A DNA stretch of 64,000 nucleotides, from the NCBI RefSeq assembly GCF_000732925.1, contig NZ_CP008953.1, positions 8,115,001 to 8,179,000 of the forward strand, read 5' to 3'. The stretch's first letter is position 1. Each line of letters begins with the position of its first letter. Both the position numbers and the translations under genes were made by a program. The stretch comes from Amycolatopsis japonica (GTDB lineage: Bacteria; Actinomycetota; Actinomycetes; Mycobacteriales; Pseudonocardiaceae). Of the stretch, positions 41,257-51,179 are shown one piece after another. The notes below the pieces were generated by a model, which did not search any database, had not been told where the DNA came from, and saw only the letters and a program-made list of their open reading frames with translations.

Positions 41257-41268
41257 GTGGCGTAGTGG
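41250..41268. promoter_or_regulatory. TACTA-type box at the end of the hydrolase gene
   Basis: CTACTA-N7-TAGTGG has 11 of 12 half-site bases and overlaps the hydrolase stop. No gene that I can support follows within 280 bp. It is the only such box in the copper block. Confidence 0.4.
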
Positions 41269-41549
41269 CGAGCGAGCTCAGTCCTTGTGCGAGCAGCCGC
41301 GATGCTCCGCACCTACGCGGCGGATCTGGCCAGCGTCCGCGGCCGCATGATCTCGTCTGTGCGGACATCTGCGCGACCACGGGTCAGGTCTGTCCCGACG
41401 CATGGGCTACGACGTGAATCTGACACGGGGCCATTCCCGAGGGGTGCGCCGCCGCTACGAACAGCCTGCCAGGACCTGATCGGCACCCTGAGCTGATCCG
41501 AAACCAGGTCGATCCACTGAGGACAGAGTCACCAGCCCGACACGACAGA
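41269..41549. other. Gene-free stretch
   Basis: About 280 bp lie between the hydrolase and the copA terminator. Only short frames are present, none with a ribosome site or recognisable motif. A Cys-containing frame ending at about 41408 ('DICATTGQVCPDAW') could be a decayed fragment. Confidence 0.4.
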
Positions 41550-41590
41550 GAGGCGCTCGTGCGGCACCGAAAGTGCCGCACGAGCGCCTC
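41550..41590 (-). terminator. Strong terminator after copA
   Basis: An 18-bp perfect stem (41550-41567 with 41573-41590) with loop CGAAA lies 14 bp past the leftward P-type ATPase stop. Confidence 0.8.
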
Positions 41591-41604
41591 GTCTCGAGCG
41601 AGGG

Positions 41605-43860
<2,256 letters not shown>

Positions 43861-43887
43861 CGTGCTCACTCCTTTTCGACGCTCGCG

Positions 43888-44859
43888 TCAGCCGTGTCCG
43901 CCGTGTCCGTCATCGGCCGGAGGTGGGGTTGGGTTCTGGGTTGTCGAGGGGGCCGGGGCCGGGGCGGGTGTGCCTGTGGTGGCGGCGGTGAACTCGGCGG
44001 TGCGGACCTTGCCCTGGTGCTGGAAGTCCAGGAACAGCCGGTAAGTGCCGTTCGACGGGACTTCGGCGAAGAAGGTCACCGTGGGGCCGGGCTTCGTGCG
44101 GCCGTCACCGGGCTCGCCGTCCGGGTGGACGTGCAGGTAGGCGAGGTCGCCGCCGCGCAACGCCACCAAGTGCCCGTAGGCGCCCAGGTACGGCTGCAGA
44201 TCGGTCACCTCGCGGCCGTCCTTGGTCACCGTCAAGGTCACCTTCGACGACTTGCCCGGCGTCAGCTCGCCGTCCAGGCGGACCTGGTAGCCGTCGACGT
44301 CCGCGACGCGCGACGGCTGGTACTCGGCGGGTTGGAAATCTCCGGCGGTGGCGATGTCGACACCGAGTGTCGAGGCCGAGCCGCCCGTCGGCTTGAAATC
44401 GGCGAAGACGCGGTAGCTGCCGGCCTGGGGAAGGGCCAGCGGGACACTCCACACGCCGTCGGGGCCGAGTTCGGGATGCACGTGCTGGAAACCGGCCGTG
44501 TCACGGCGGACGACGATGAGGTGCATCCGCTTCTCGTGTTCGACGTCGTAAGCGGTGACGGGCTTGCCGTCCGGGCCGAGAATCCTGAAGGAGAAGGGTT
44601 GGGTCGTGCCCGCGGTGAGCGTCGTGGTGGTGGGCGTGAGGGTGTAGCCGCCCCTGGACGACGCGAGCCCGCCGGGCTCGTCGGTCGGCGCCGCCTCCGC
44701 GACGGTGCCGCTGTGAGCGTCCCCATGCCCGGCGTCCTCGCCGCCGGGCAGGCCGGCAGCGCCGGCGAAAGGACCGACAGCGGTGCCTGCGGCCCAGGCG
44801 CCACCGGCGACCAGGGCAAGCGCCACACCGTAGGCGGAGAGCTTCGCAACTGTGTTCAT
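43888..44859 (-). CDS. Secreted or membrane-anchored protein of copper loci (copy 1)
   Basis: The 323-residue exported protein has an N-terminal signal/anchor ('AYGVALALVAGGAWAAGTAVG'), a beta-rich region with 'FSFRILGPDGKPVTAYDVEHEKRMHLIVV' (in parts), 'FQHVHPELGPDGVW', 'AGSYRVFADFKP' and 'DLAYLHVHPDG', and a Pro/His tail ending 'DGHGGHG'. The repeated HVHP motifs suggest copper binding. It lies between copZ and copA. The protein at 51180 shares almost every motif without the anchor, so these are paralogues. I know no characterised function; a periplasmic-type copper buffer is the inference. Confidence 0.82.
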   Translation of the reverse strand: MNTVAKLSAYGVALALVAGGAWAAGTAVGPFAGAAGLPGGEDAGHGDAHSGTVAEAAPTDEPGGLASSRGGYTLTPTTTTLTAGTTQPFSFRILGPDGKPVTAYDVEHEKRMHLIVVRRDTAGFQHVHPELGPDGVWSVPLALPQAGSYRVFADFKPTGGSASTLGVDIATAGDFQPAEYQPSRVADVDGYQVRLDGELTPGKSSKVTLTVTKDGREVTDLQPYLGAYGHLVALRGGDLAYLHVHPDGEPGDGRTKPGPTVTFFAEVPSNGTYRLFLDFQHQGKVRTAEFTAATTGTPAPAPAPSTTQNPTPPPADDGHGGHG

Positions 44860-44908
44860 CTCGAGTCCCTTGTGCGGGCGGTGCCCGCGATCGGGAGCGA
44901 ACCGCGAA

Positions 44909-45115
44909 TCAGGCGGTCAGCTCGTATCCGGCTTCTTCGACGGCCGCACGGACATCCGCGACCTCGGGTTCCTGGGAGCTGGTCACGGTCACCGCGCCGG
45001 TGGGCAGATCCACCCGGACGCCGGTGACGCCGTCGATCTTGCCGACCTCTTCGGTGACGGACCGGACGCAGTGGTCGCAGGTCATGCCGGTGACGGTGTA
45101 GGTGGTCTCGCTCAT
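44909..45115 (-). CDS. copZ: Copper chaperone CopZ
   Basis: The 68-residue HMA domain has copper loop 'GMTCDHC' and the usual beta-alpha-beta layout. It delivers Cu+ to CopA. GGAGGAG ribosome site. It sits 32 bp after csoR on the same strand. Confidence 0.92.
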   Translation of the reverse strand: MSETTYTVTGMTCDHCVRSVTEEVGKIDGVTGVRVDLPTGAVTVTSSQEPEVADVRAAVEEAGYELTA

Positions 45116-45146
45116 CGTTCTTCTCCTCCGGATTCGTCGCGTGGTT

Positions 45147-45428
45147 TCAGGAACGGACGAGGCGGGCGATGACGTCGCTCGCTTCCCGGATCTTCTCGTC
45201 GGCCTCGGTTCCGCCCTTGGCGATGGCGTCGGACACGCAGTGCCTGAGGTGTTCGTCCATCAGTCCGAGTGACACCGACTGCAACGCCTTCGTGGCCGCG
45301 GACACCTGCGTGAGGATGTCGATGCAGTACTTGTCCTCTTCGACCATCCGCTGCAGGCCCCGGATCTGACCCTCGATCCGCCGCAGCCGGGTCACGTATT
45401 CGTCTTTGCCTTGCGTGTATCCGTGCAT
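45147..45428 (-). CDS. csoR: Copper-sensing repressor CsoR (first gene of cop operon)
   Basis: The 93-residue all-helical repressor loses DNA affinity on binding Cu+. The ligand set is present: Cys in 'DKYCID', then His and Cys in 'DEHLRHC' (Cys-His-Cys as in M. tuberculosis CsoR). The ATG 45428 begins 'MHGYTQGK'. A CsoR-type site lies 29 bp upstream. It heads csoR-copZ-secreted protein-copA. Confidence 0.94.
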   Translation of the reverse strand: MHGYTQGKDEYVTRLRRIEGQIRGLQRMVEEDKYCIDILTQVSAATKALQSVSLGLMDEHLRHCVSDAIAKGGTEADEKIREASDVIARLVRS

Positions 45429-45456
45429 CTCTCGGCCTCCTGAGGACGACTCTACA

Positions 45457-45471
45457 TACCCTAGGGGGGTA
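45457..45471. promoter_or_regulatory. CsoR operator of the cop operon
   Basis: TACCCT-N3-GGGGTA has one mismatch and is 29 bp before the csoR start. A weaker TACCCC-N3-GACGTA follows at 45484. Confidence 0.7.
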
Positions 45472-45592
45472 GGGCAAGCGCGATACCCCCGTGACGTATG
45501 CCACGGCCCGCTTGCGCGGCAGTCGGCTTCGACGCACCGCCCCTGAACGGGCATGATTGAGCCGTACGCGGATCCCGAGCCGAGGAGTGAGC

Positions 45593-45874
45593 GTGGCCGA
45601 TCACGGCGACGACAAGGAGCGTCAGCTCAAACGCCTACGACGCGTCGAGGGGCAGATCCGGGGCCTGCAGAAGATGGTCGAAGAGGACAAATACTGCATC
45701 GACGTCCTCACCCAGGTCTCCGCGGCCACCCGGGCCCTGCAATCGTTCTCCCTCGAACTCCTCGAGCGGCACATGGCGGGCTGCGTCGTCGAAGCCGCCG
45801 CGAAAGGCGGCCCCGAGGCGGACAGGAAGATCCGGGAAGCCTCCGAAGCGATCGCACGCCTGGTGCGCTCCTGA
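45593..45874 (+). CDS. Second CsoR-family metal-sensing repressor
   Basis: The 93-residue protein is close to the csoR product and has the same ligands: Cys in 'DKYCID', then His and Cys in 'ERHMAGC'. It also keeps 'RLRRVEGQIRGLQKMVEED'. GTG 45593 has GAGGAG 6 bp upstream. Divergent from csoR, so the 160-bp gap and its operators may be shared. It may sense a different metal or control the distant CsoR-type sites. Confidence 0.9.
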   Translation: MADHGDDKERQLKRLRRVEGQIRGLQKMVEEDKYCIDVLTQVSAATRALQSFSLELLERHMAGCVVEAAAKGGPEADRKIREASEAIARLVRS

Positions 45875-45890
45875 CGTCTGCATCACGAAG

Positions 45891-45924
45891 AGCGGGCGGA
45901 TGACCTTCAGGTCATCCGCCCGCT
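45891..45924. terminator. Bidirectional terminator
   Basis: A 15-bp perfect stem (AGCGGGCGGATGACC and its complement) with loop TTCA lies between convergent csoR-like and CDGSH genes. Confidence 0.8.
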
Positions 45925-45925
45925 T

Positions 45926-46165
45926 CTATTCCGCCTCAACGACCGCCCTGGTCGCCGCGAACCCGGTCCGGACATGGGCGCCGTCACAGAACGGCTTCTT
46001 CGCCGAATTCCCGCACCGGCACAGCAACTGAGTGCGACCGGTCAGTTCGTATTCCTCACCATTGTGGTCGACCAGCCGAACGGGCCCCTTCACCTGATAC
46101 GGCCCGTTGTCCACGACCTTGATGACGACAGCCGGTGCAGTTCCGGTCTCCTCGGCCATCGACAT
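45926..46165 (-). CDS. CDGSH iron-sulfur domain protein
   Basis: The 79-residue protein has the CDGSH signature 'CRCGNSAKKPFCDGAH', with three Cys and one His that hold a [2Fe-2S] cluster. It may act in redox sensing or electron transfer. Its start overlaps the stop of the HMA gene on the same strand (TGATG), so the two are translationally coupled and both should respond to the CsoR-type site at 46442. Confidence 0.9.
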   Translation of the reverse strand: MSMAEETGTAPAVVIKVVDNGPYQVKGPVRLVDHNGEEYELTGRTQLLCRCGNSAKKPFCDGAHVRTGFAATRAVVEAE

Positions 46166-46371
46166 CAGCCGACCACCTCGTAGCCCGCCTCCTTGACCGC
46201 GGACCGCACCAGCTCCGCGTCGACCGGCCCCTCGCTCACGACGGTCACTTCGCCGGTCGCGACGTCCGCGTCCACGTCGCTGACCCCGGCCACACCGTTC
46301 ACCGCCGTCGTCACCTTGGTCATGCAACCCGAGCAGGTCATGCCCTTGACCGCGTACACAGTGGTGTCCAT
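46165..46371 (-). CDS. CopZ-like HMA copper chaperone
   Basis: The 68-residue HMA domain has 'GMTCSGC' and the same length as the CopZ at 44909. It is a second chaperone copy, coupled to the CDGSH protein. A CsoR-type operator lies 71 bp upstream. Confidence 0.9.
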   Translation of the reverse strand: MDTTVYAVKGMTCSGCMTKVTTAVNGVAGVSDVDADVATGEVTVVSEGPVDAELVRSAVKEAGYEVVG

Positions 46372-46441
46372 CAGCTCTCACCCTTCGGTTGACAACTTGT
46401 TCCGCGGCGATCCCTTCGCCGTCACGACGCCACACTAACAT

Positions 46442-46456
46442 TACCCCCGTAGGGTA
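46442..46456. promoter_or_regulatory. CsoR-type operator
   Basis: TACCCC-N3-AGGGTA has one mismatch. It lies between the leftward HMA/CDGSH pair and the rightward membrane protein gene at 46652. Confidence 0.6.
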
Positions 46457-46651
46457 TGTAAAGAAGCTGTCGTTCTTGTCCCACAACAAGGATCGACCTC
46501 CCGAGCTTGTCGCCGGCGACGAGCAACGTCTCGACCCACAGGTTCTCCGATCATTTCCCACGAACAGGGACGCATGCCGGACCGTCTCCGACGAAGAAAT
46601 CTGCTGCGCACGGCGGAACCATGAGCTCGGCCAAGCCTCTAAACTGCGCTG

Positions 46652-47206
46652 ATGACCGCGGCCACCGGACTTCCCTCCGCGATGCATGTCGCCCGTGGTG
46701 TCGTTCTGGCCGTCGCAGCCGCAGCCCTCGGCATGACGGCTCACGTTCTCGGCGACGGCACGGTTCCGAATGCCGGGATGGCCCTTCTCATTGGCGGCTT
46801 GGCCGGTTCGGCCGGTATCGCCGTGGCCGACCGCTGCCGAGGCGTCGTCGCGGCGGTCGGTGCGCTGACGGCGGCGCAGCTCATCCTGCAGGCCGTTCTG
46901 CTGGTCCCCTCACGCGTGACTCATTCGCATGTCGCGCCCGTTCTCACCGGTCTGAACCCGATCGTCGAGTTCAGCTCACACGTACTGGCGATCGTGTTGC
47001 TCGGGGTCCTGCTCACCCAAGCCGATACGGCCGTGCGGGCGCTATGCGGACTCGTATGGCGAACGCTGCGCTGGGTGACGGCATCACCCACTCCGCCACG
47101 TGTCTTGCCTTGGACCCCACTCACTCGTGCGGTCGCGCCGAGTACCGTGACCGAAGTCCTTCTCCGTCGTTCACAGCCACGTCGCGGGCCACCAGCCACA
47201 CGCTGA
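46652..47206 (+). CDS. Membrane protein of unknown function
   Basis: The 184-residue protein has four hydrophobic segments, a His-containing loop ('VTHSHVAPV') and a basic Pro/Arg-rich tail. The layout is typical of small membrane proteins at actinobacterial copper loci. ATG without a strong ribosome site; the CsoR-type site is about 200 bp upstream. I recognise no named family. Confidence 0.6.
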   Translation: MTAATGLPSAMHVARGVVLAVAAAALGMTAHVLGDGTVPNAGMALLIGGLAGSAGIAVADRCRGVVAAVGALTAAQLILQAVLLVPSRVTHSHVAPVLTGLNPIVEFSSHVLAIVLLGVLLTQADTAVRALCGLVWRTLRWVTASPTPPRVLPWTPLTRAVAPSTVTEVLLRRSQPRRGPPATR

Positions 47207-47330
47207 AGTACTCCCTACACCGTCGCTGCCACCAGCGCGCCTGCACATATGCCGATCCGGATCTCAGTGTTCGAGCCTCCGCTCCACGCCCCCGCATCGG
47301 CCACACCCAGTCTCAACGAAAGGTTTCTCC

Positions 47331-48176
47331 ATGTCCGGCAAACCAGCACCTGCCGACAAGATCCGAAGACTCTTCCCCACCTTCATCACCCGAGGCAAGC
47401 GGTTCGCTGTCACCGCGGAGGACATCCTCCAGCGCGTCTTGGTGGCAACTGGGCTCCGCCAGCCCGAATCGAGGATCTCCGCGGACGCCCAGGACTACTG
47501 GCACCGACCCTCCGGCCCCCGATGGTCCGCCGACTCGCATTGGCGGGACTCATCGGCGTTTCGTGGCAACGACCTGTGGGAAAAGATCGGCCAGGAACAC
47601 CTCGCCCTGTTCGAGGCAGGTGCTCGCATGGCCGAGTTCGCCCGCCCCTGGAAGCGCATCGTCGAATGGGGATGTGGCGGCGGCGCCAATGCCGTGCGCT
47701 TCGCTCCCCGCGCCGGCGAGTTCATCGGCGTCGACATCTCCACAGAGTCGCTCGCCGAATGCGGCAAGCAGGTCGCGAACGCCTGCGACACTCCGTTCCT
47801 GCCGGTGACCATCGAGGTGGCGGAGCCGGAGGCCGCGCTCGGCAAGATCGACGGCGAGTGCGACGTGTTCCTGTCCTTCTACGTCTTCGAACTGATACCG
47901 ACCCCGGAATACGGTGAGCGACTGCTACGCATCGCTCACGAGCTCCTCGCACCGGGCGGACTGGCCCTGATTCAGATCAAGTACGACGCCGGCACCTGGC
48001 GTACCAGACCTCGACGACGGTCCTACGCGAGAGGCCTGGCGGACATGACGACCTACCGGATCGAGGAGTTCTGGGAGATCGCGGTGCGCTGGGGCTTCAC
48101 TCCGAAAGCGGTGCACCTCGTCCCACGGAACGAACTCGACGAGCGCTACGCGTATTTCTTCCTGTCCAACAGGTGA
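47331..48176 (+). CDS. Class I SAM-dependent methyltransferase
   Basis: The 281-residue cytosolic methyltransferase has motif I 'RIVEWGCGGGANAV' near residue 108, 'FIGVDIS' and 'CDVFLSFYVFEL'. The substrate is unknown. It has a basic N-terminus and no signal. It is convergent with the methyltransferase at 48226 across a strong terminator. Confidence 0.85.
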   Translation: MSGKPAPADKIRRLFPTFITRGKRFAVTAEDILQRVLVATGLRQPESRISADAQDYWHRPSGPRWSADSHWRDSSAFRGNDLWEKIGQEHLALFEAGARMAEFARPWKRIVEWGCGGGANAVRFAPRAGEFIGVDISTESLAECGKQVANACDTPFLPVTIEVAEPEAALGKIDGECDVFLSFYVFELIPTPEYGERLLRIAHELLAPGGLALIQIKYDAGTWRTRPRRRSYARGLADMTTYRIEEFWEIAVRWGFTPKAVHLVPRNELDERYAYFFLSNR

Positions 48177-48179
48177 ACT

Positions 48180-48221
48180 CAGGTGCGGTCCACCGCAGGC
48201 TACGCCGATGGACCGCACCTG
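48180..48221. terminator. Bidirectional terminator
   Basis: A 13-bp perfect stem (48180-48192 with 48209-48221) lies between two convergent methyltransferase genes. Confidence 0.75.
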
Positions 48222-48225
48222 GTCG

Positions 48226-49011
48226 TCAAGGACGCGTGGCCGCGGCAAGGAACAGCGGAATAGCCACGAACAGGCGTCCGACCTCGGCCCTGCGTGCTTG
48301 GTCGGCGATCCAGGTGTCGGCTTGACCGCGATCGATGGCGCCGACAGCACAGGCCGACTCGGCGAACCCGGTCAGCATCGGCAGCATCAACCCATCGGTG
48401 AAGATCGCGGTCCGCACGTCGATCGTGACATCGGCGAACCCGCTGTCCAGCAGGAGATTGCGGTAACGACGAGCGGCCTGCGGACTCGGGACGCTGCCAG
48501 CGCGGGCATGGACGATCGTCCGCGTCAACTCGGGGTCGCCGGAATCGATGACGAAGGTGTCCCAATCCTGGCCGATGAGCACGATCCGCCCACCGGGAGC
48601 CAGCACACGCCGCGCTTCGGCCGTCGCAGCTGCGGGATCAGGGACGGCGTGGAACACCTTGTCCGCCCGATACCCCGCCACCGAACCGTCGTCCAGCGGC
48701 AACTCGCCGGCGGTGCCGAGCCGGAACTCCTGTTCGGACCAGCGCCGACGGGCGACGGCGATCATCTGCGGATCCGGGTCGATCCCGACCGCACGCATAC
48801 CTCGGTCGCCGAGCTCGGCGACCGCGCGACCCGCGCCGCACCCGACGTCCACGACTGCCTGCCCCGGAGCCAGAGCGAGGAGGTCGTACGTGTCGGAGCG
48901 CAACTCGGCGACGCCAGGCAGGTCGTCGACGACGTCCAGCATCCGGATCAGGGACTCGGTCGCGTCATCAGGCTGGGTGGTCTCGGGCTGTGTTCTCGTG
49001 TCGTTGGACAT
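48226..49011 (-). CDS. UbiE/COQ5-like SAM-dependent methyltransferase
   Basis: The 261-residue cytosolic methyltransferase has motif I 'VVDVGCGAGRAV' near residue 48, 'AVGIDPDPQM' and 'DKVFHAVPDP' with 'RVLAPGGRIVLIGQDW'. The start is ATG 49011. It is divergent from a MerR regulator gene only 28 bp away, and the MerR site in between probably controls it. Its target may be a small lipophilic or toxic compound, since this pairing is common in detoxification loci; that is inference. Confidence 0.87.
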   Translation of the reverse strand: MSNDTRTQPETTQPDDATESLIRMLDVVDDLPGVAELRSDTYDLLALAPGQAVVDVGCGAGRAVAELGDRGMRAVGIDPDPQMIAVARRRWSEQEFRLGTAGELPLDDGSVAGYRADKVFHAVPDPAAATAEARRVLAPGGRIVLIGQDWDTFVIDSGDPELTRTIVHARAGSVPSPQAARRYRNLLLDSGFADVTIDVRTAIFTDGLMLPMLTGFAESACAVGAIDRGQADTWIADQARRAEVGRLFVAIPLFLAAATRP

Positions 49012-49025
49012 GGCCGCCATGCTGC

Positions 49026-49047
49026 GACTTAATGGCGACATGAAGTC
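49026..49047. promoter_or_regulatory. Likely MerR-type operator
   Basis: GACTTAAT-N6-ATGAAGTC is an 8+8 inverted repeat with one mismatch, between the divergent methyltransferase and merR-like genes and covering the merR start. Confidence 0.55.
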
Positions 49048-49465
49048 AAGCACCGCGGACTTGAGCATCGGCGAGGTCGCACAACGGTTCGGGCTGGCCA
49101 CCCACGTGCTGCGGCACTGGGAGTCGATGGGCCTGCTCTCCCCCGCCAGAGCCACCGCGTCTCGTCGCCGCTACGGCTCCGACGACATCTACCGGGTCGC
49201 GGTGATCCTCCGGGCCAAGGAAGCCGGGTTCGGTCTGGAGGACATCCGCGAGCTGTTCGACGCACGAGACCCGGCCACCAGGACCGGGCTCCTGCGTCGG
49301 CACCGCACCGAGCTGGCCGCGCGGATCGCCGCGGCTCAGGCGTCCCTGGAGCTGATCGACTGCGCCTTGGACTGCGACCACGAAGACATCGTCAGCTGCC
49401 CGCATTTCCAGGCTGCTGTGACTGCCCGGATCAACCCGCCATCAGCGCCGAACGCCCTGACCTGA
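49040..49465 (+). CDS. MerR-family transcriptional regulator
   Basis: The 141-residue activator has an N-terminal winged helix-turn-helix ('LSIGEVAQRFGLATHVLRHWESMGLL' region) and a long coiled coil. Near the end a 'CALDCDHEDIVSCPHF' segment has three Cys and three His/Asp residues that could bind a metal or other electrophile. ATG 49040 is used; ATG 49019 is possible. It is divergent from the UbiE-like gene. Confidence 0.87.
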   Translation: MKSSTADLSIGEVAQRFGLATHVLRHWESMGLLSPARATASRRRYGSDDIYRVAVILRAKEAGFGLEDIRELFDARDPATRTGLLRRHRTELAARIAAAQASLELIDCALDCDHEDIVSCPHFQAAVTARINPPSAPNALT

Positions 49466-49585
49466 AGCGCTCAGTCGTTCGTCCGCTCGGGGCGGCCACG
49501 CACCTCGGCCACACTGGCCAGAGTACTGGGAAATCTGGGGCGCCATCGCCGCCCTGGGCGACCCGATGATCTCCGGACGGCGACC

Positions 49586-50953
49586 TCAGACAGTGCGGAC
49601 GCAGGCGCACTGGCCTGCCGCGAGCGTGCCCTCCGCGGCCTTCGCGGCTTCCCTCGTGGCGACCTTTGTCCCGCCGGAGGCGACCGCGGCGCGGCCTCCG
49701 GCTTCGGCCTTCCCGGTGTGTGGCTGGACCGCCACTACCGTCTGCTCTCCGGCCTCGACCTTCTCGTCGCGCCGCCAGACCGCCAGTGCGGTGACCGCTC
49801 CGATCGCCGCGAGGCCCGCCAGCACGGTCCAGGTGGTCGTGAAGCCCGCTTGCGTGGCGACCCAGCCGGCGATGGGATACGTGACCAGCCAGGCCAGGTG
49901 GGACAGTGAGAACTGGGCGGCGAAGACCTGAGGAATTCCGGCGGCGTCGACCGCCCGGCGAAGCACCCGCCCGGTCGGCGTGATGATCAGCGCCATCCCG
50001 CCGCCGATCGCCACCCAGATCACCCCGGTCGGAAGCGTTGCGGCGATGCTCGCCGCGGACATCGCGACCGCCGCGCCGACCGCGAGCACCAGTACCGCGG
50101 CACCGATCAGCATCACGGACCGGTCCGCCACCCGGTCCAGGACACGCGGGAGGACGACGGCCACCAGCAGCGTCCCCGTTCCGGACGCGGCGAGCATCCA
50201 GGCCACGTCGGATTGGGTTCCGTCGAGAACGTCGCGGACGTAGTTCACGGTGTTGACTACCACGATGGAGCCGGCGGAGGCGACCACGAGGTTCAGTGCC
50301 ATGACGCCGCGCAGGCTCGGAGTTGCCGCGAAGGTGCGGATCCCCGCCAAGGCCCGGTCCCAGGCGTTCGTATGCGAACTGGGGCGCGCGTTGGGAATGC
50401 GCGTGGACAAGACCAGCAGCGCGGACACGGCGAACCCGACGGAGGTGCCGAGGAACAGCAGGTTGAACGACATGAAGGTCAGCGCCACAGCCGCGAGCAC
50501 AGGGCTAAGCAGGCTCTCCATGGTGGAGGCCACCTGCGACGCGGACAGCGCGCGAGTGTAGTCGGCCTCCTTGGTCACGATGTCGGGGATGACCGCCTGA
50601 AAAGTCGGAGTGAATGCCGCTGACGCGGTCTGGAGAACCCCGATCAGGACGTAGATGTGCCACACCTCGGTGACGAACGGCAGCGCGATCACCACCAGCG
50701 CACGCACCACGTCGAGGATGGTGAGGAACAGGCGTCTGGGCAGCCGATCGACGTAGGCGGCCGCGAGCGGTGCGACGACGACGTAGGCGACCATCTTGAT
50801 CGTCAGTGCGGTGGCGAGAACCGCGCCGGCACGCGGACCCGCGAGCCCGTACGCGAGCAGCCCCAGCGCGACGGTAGCCAAGCCAGTACCGAACAACGCG
50901 ATGATCTGAGCGCTGAACAGCCGCCGGTAGTCGCGAATCGCGAACAATCCCAT
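49586..50953 (-). CDS. MFS transporter under CsoR-type control
   Basis: The 455-residue exporter has 12 predicted helices. It starts 'MGLFAIRDYRRLFSAQ' at ATG 50953 with AGGAG upstream; the frame runs 78 codons further only as a shadow. Relatives such as EntS-type exporters extrude siderophores or drugs. The C-terminus is a hydrophilic Ala/Gly/Thr tail ending in two Cys ('GQCACVRTV'). Three CsoR-type sites at 50995-51083 lie in its divergent promoter with the paralogue of the cop secreted protein. Confidence 0.9.
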   Translation of the reverse strand: MGLFAIRDYRRLFSAQIIALFGTGLATVALGLLAYGLAGPRAGAVLATALTIKMVAYVVVAPLAAAYVDRLPRRLFLTILDVVRALVVIALPFVTEVWHIYVLIGVLQTASAAFTPTFQAVIPDIVTKEADYTRALSASQVASTMESLLSPVLAAVALTFMSFNLLFLGTSVGFAVSALLVLSTRIPNARPSSHTNAWDRALAGIRTFAATPSLRGVMALNLVVASAGSIVVVNTVNYVRDVLDGTQSDVAWMLAASGTGTLLVAVVLPRVLDRVADRSVMLIGAAVLVLAVGAAVAMSAASIAATLPTGVIWVAIGGGMALIITPTGRVLRRAVDAAGIPQVFAAQFSLSHLAWLVTYPIAGWVATQAGFTTTWTVLAGLAAIGAVTALAVWRRDEKVEAGEQTVVAVQPHTGKAEAGGRAAVASGGTKVATREAAKAAEGTLAAGQCACVRTV

Positions 50954-50994
50954 GTCCTTCTCCTCCCGGGCAATCGCTGCCGCACTCCTCCGCA

Positions 50995-51009
50995 TACCAC
51001 TGGGGGGTA
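50995..51009. promoter_or_regulatory. CsoR-type operator
   Basis: TACCAC-N3-GGGGTA has one mismatch and is 42 bp before the MFS start. Confidence 0.6.
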
Positions 51010-51029
51010 TGTGTGCTGGGATGTTTATA

Positions 51030-51044
51030 TACGGGTTGGGGGTA
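51030..51044. promoter_or_regulatory. Half CsoR-type operator
   Basis: TACGGG-N3-GGGGTA has only the right half intact. Confidence 0.35.
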
Positions 51045-51068
51045 TGCGTCAACGGTGATCGTGGCTCA

Positions 51069-51083
51069 TACCCCTGCGGGGTA
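51069..51083. promoter_or_regulatory. CsoR-type operator, perfect copy
   Basis: TACCCC-N3-GGGGTA lies midway between the divergent MFS and secreted-protein genes. Confidence 0.7.
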
Positions 51084-51147
51084 GTGAGGGCTAGAACACA
51101 TTGAACTTCCACTGGGTTGCGGGCACTGTTTCCAACATCGGACAACA

Positions 51148-51162
51148 CACCCCCCAGGGGTA
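51148..51162. promoter_or_regulatory. CsoR-type operator
   Basis: CACCCC-N3-GGGGTA has one mismatch and is 17 bp before the gene at 51180. Confidence 0.6.
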
Positions 51163-51179
51163 TGCGAAAGGGGATCGCG

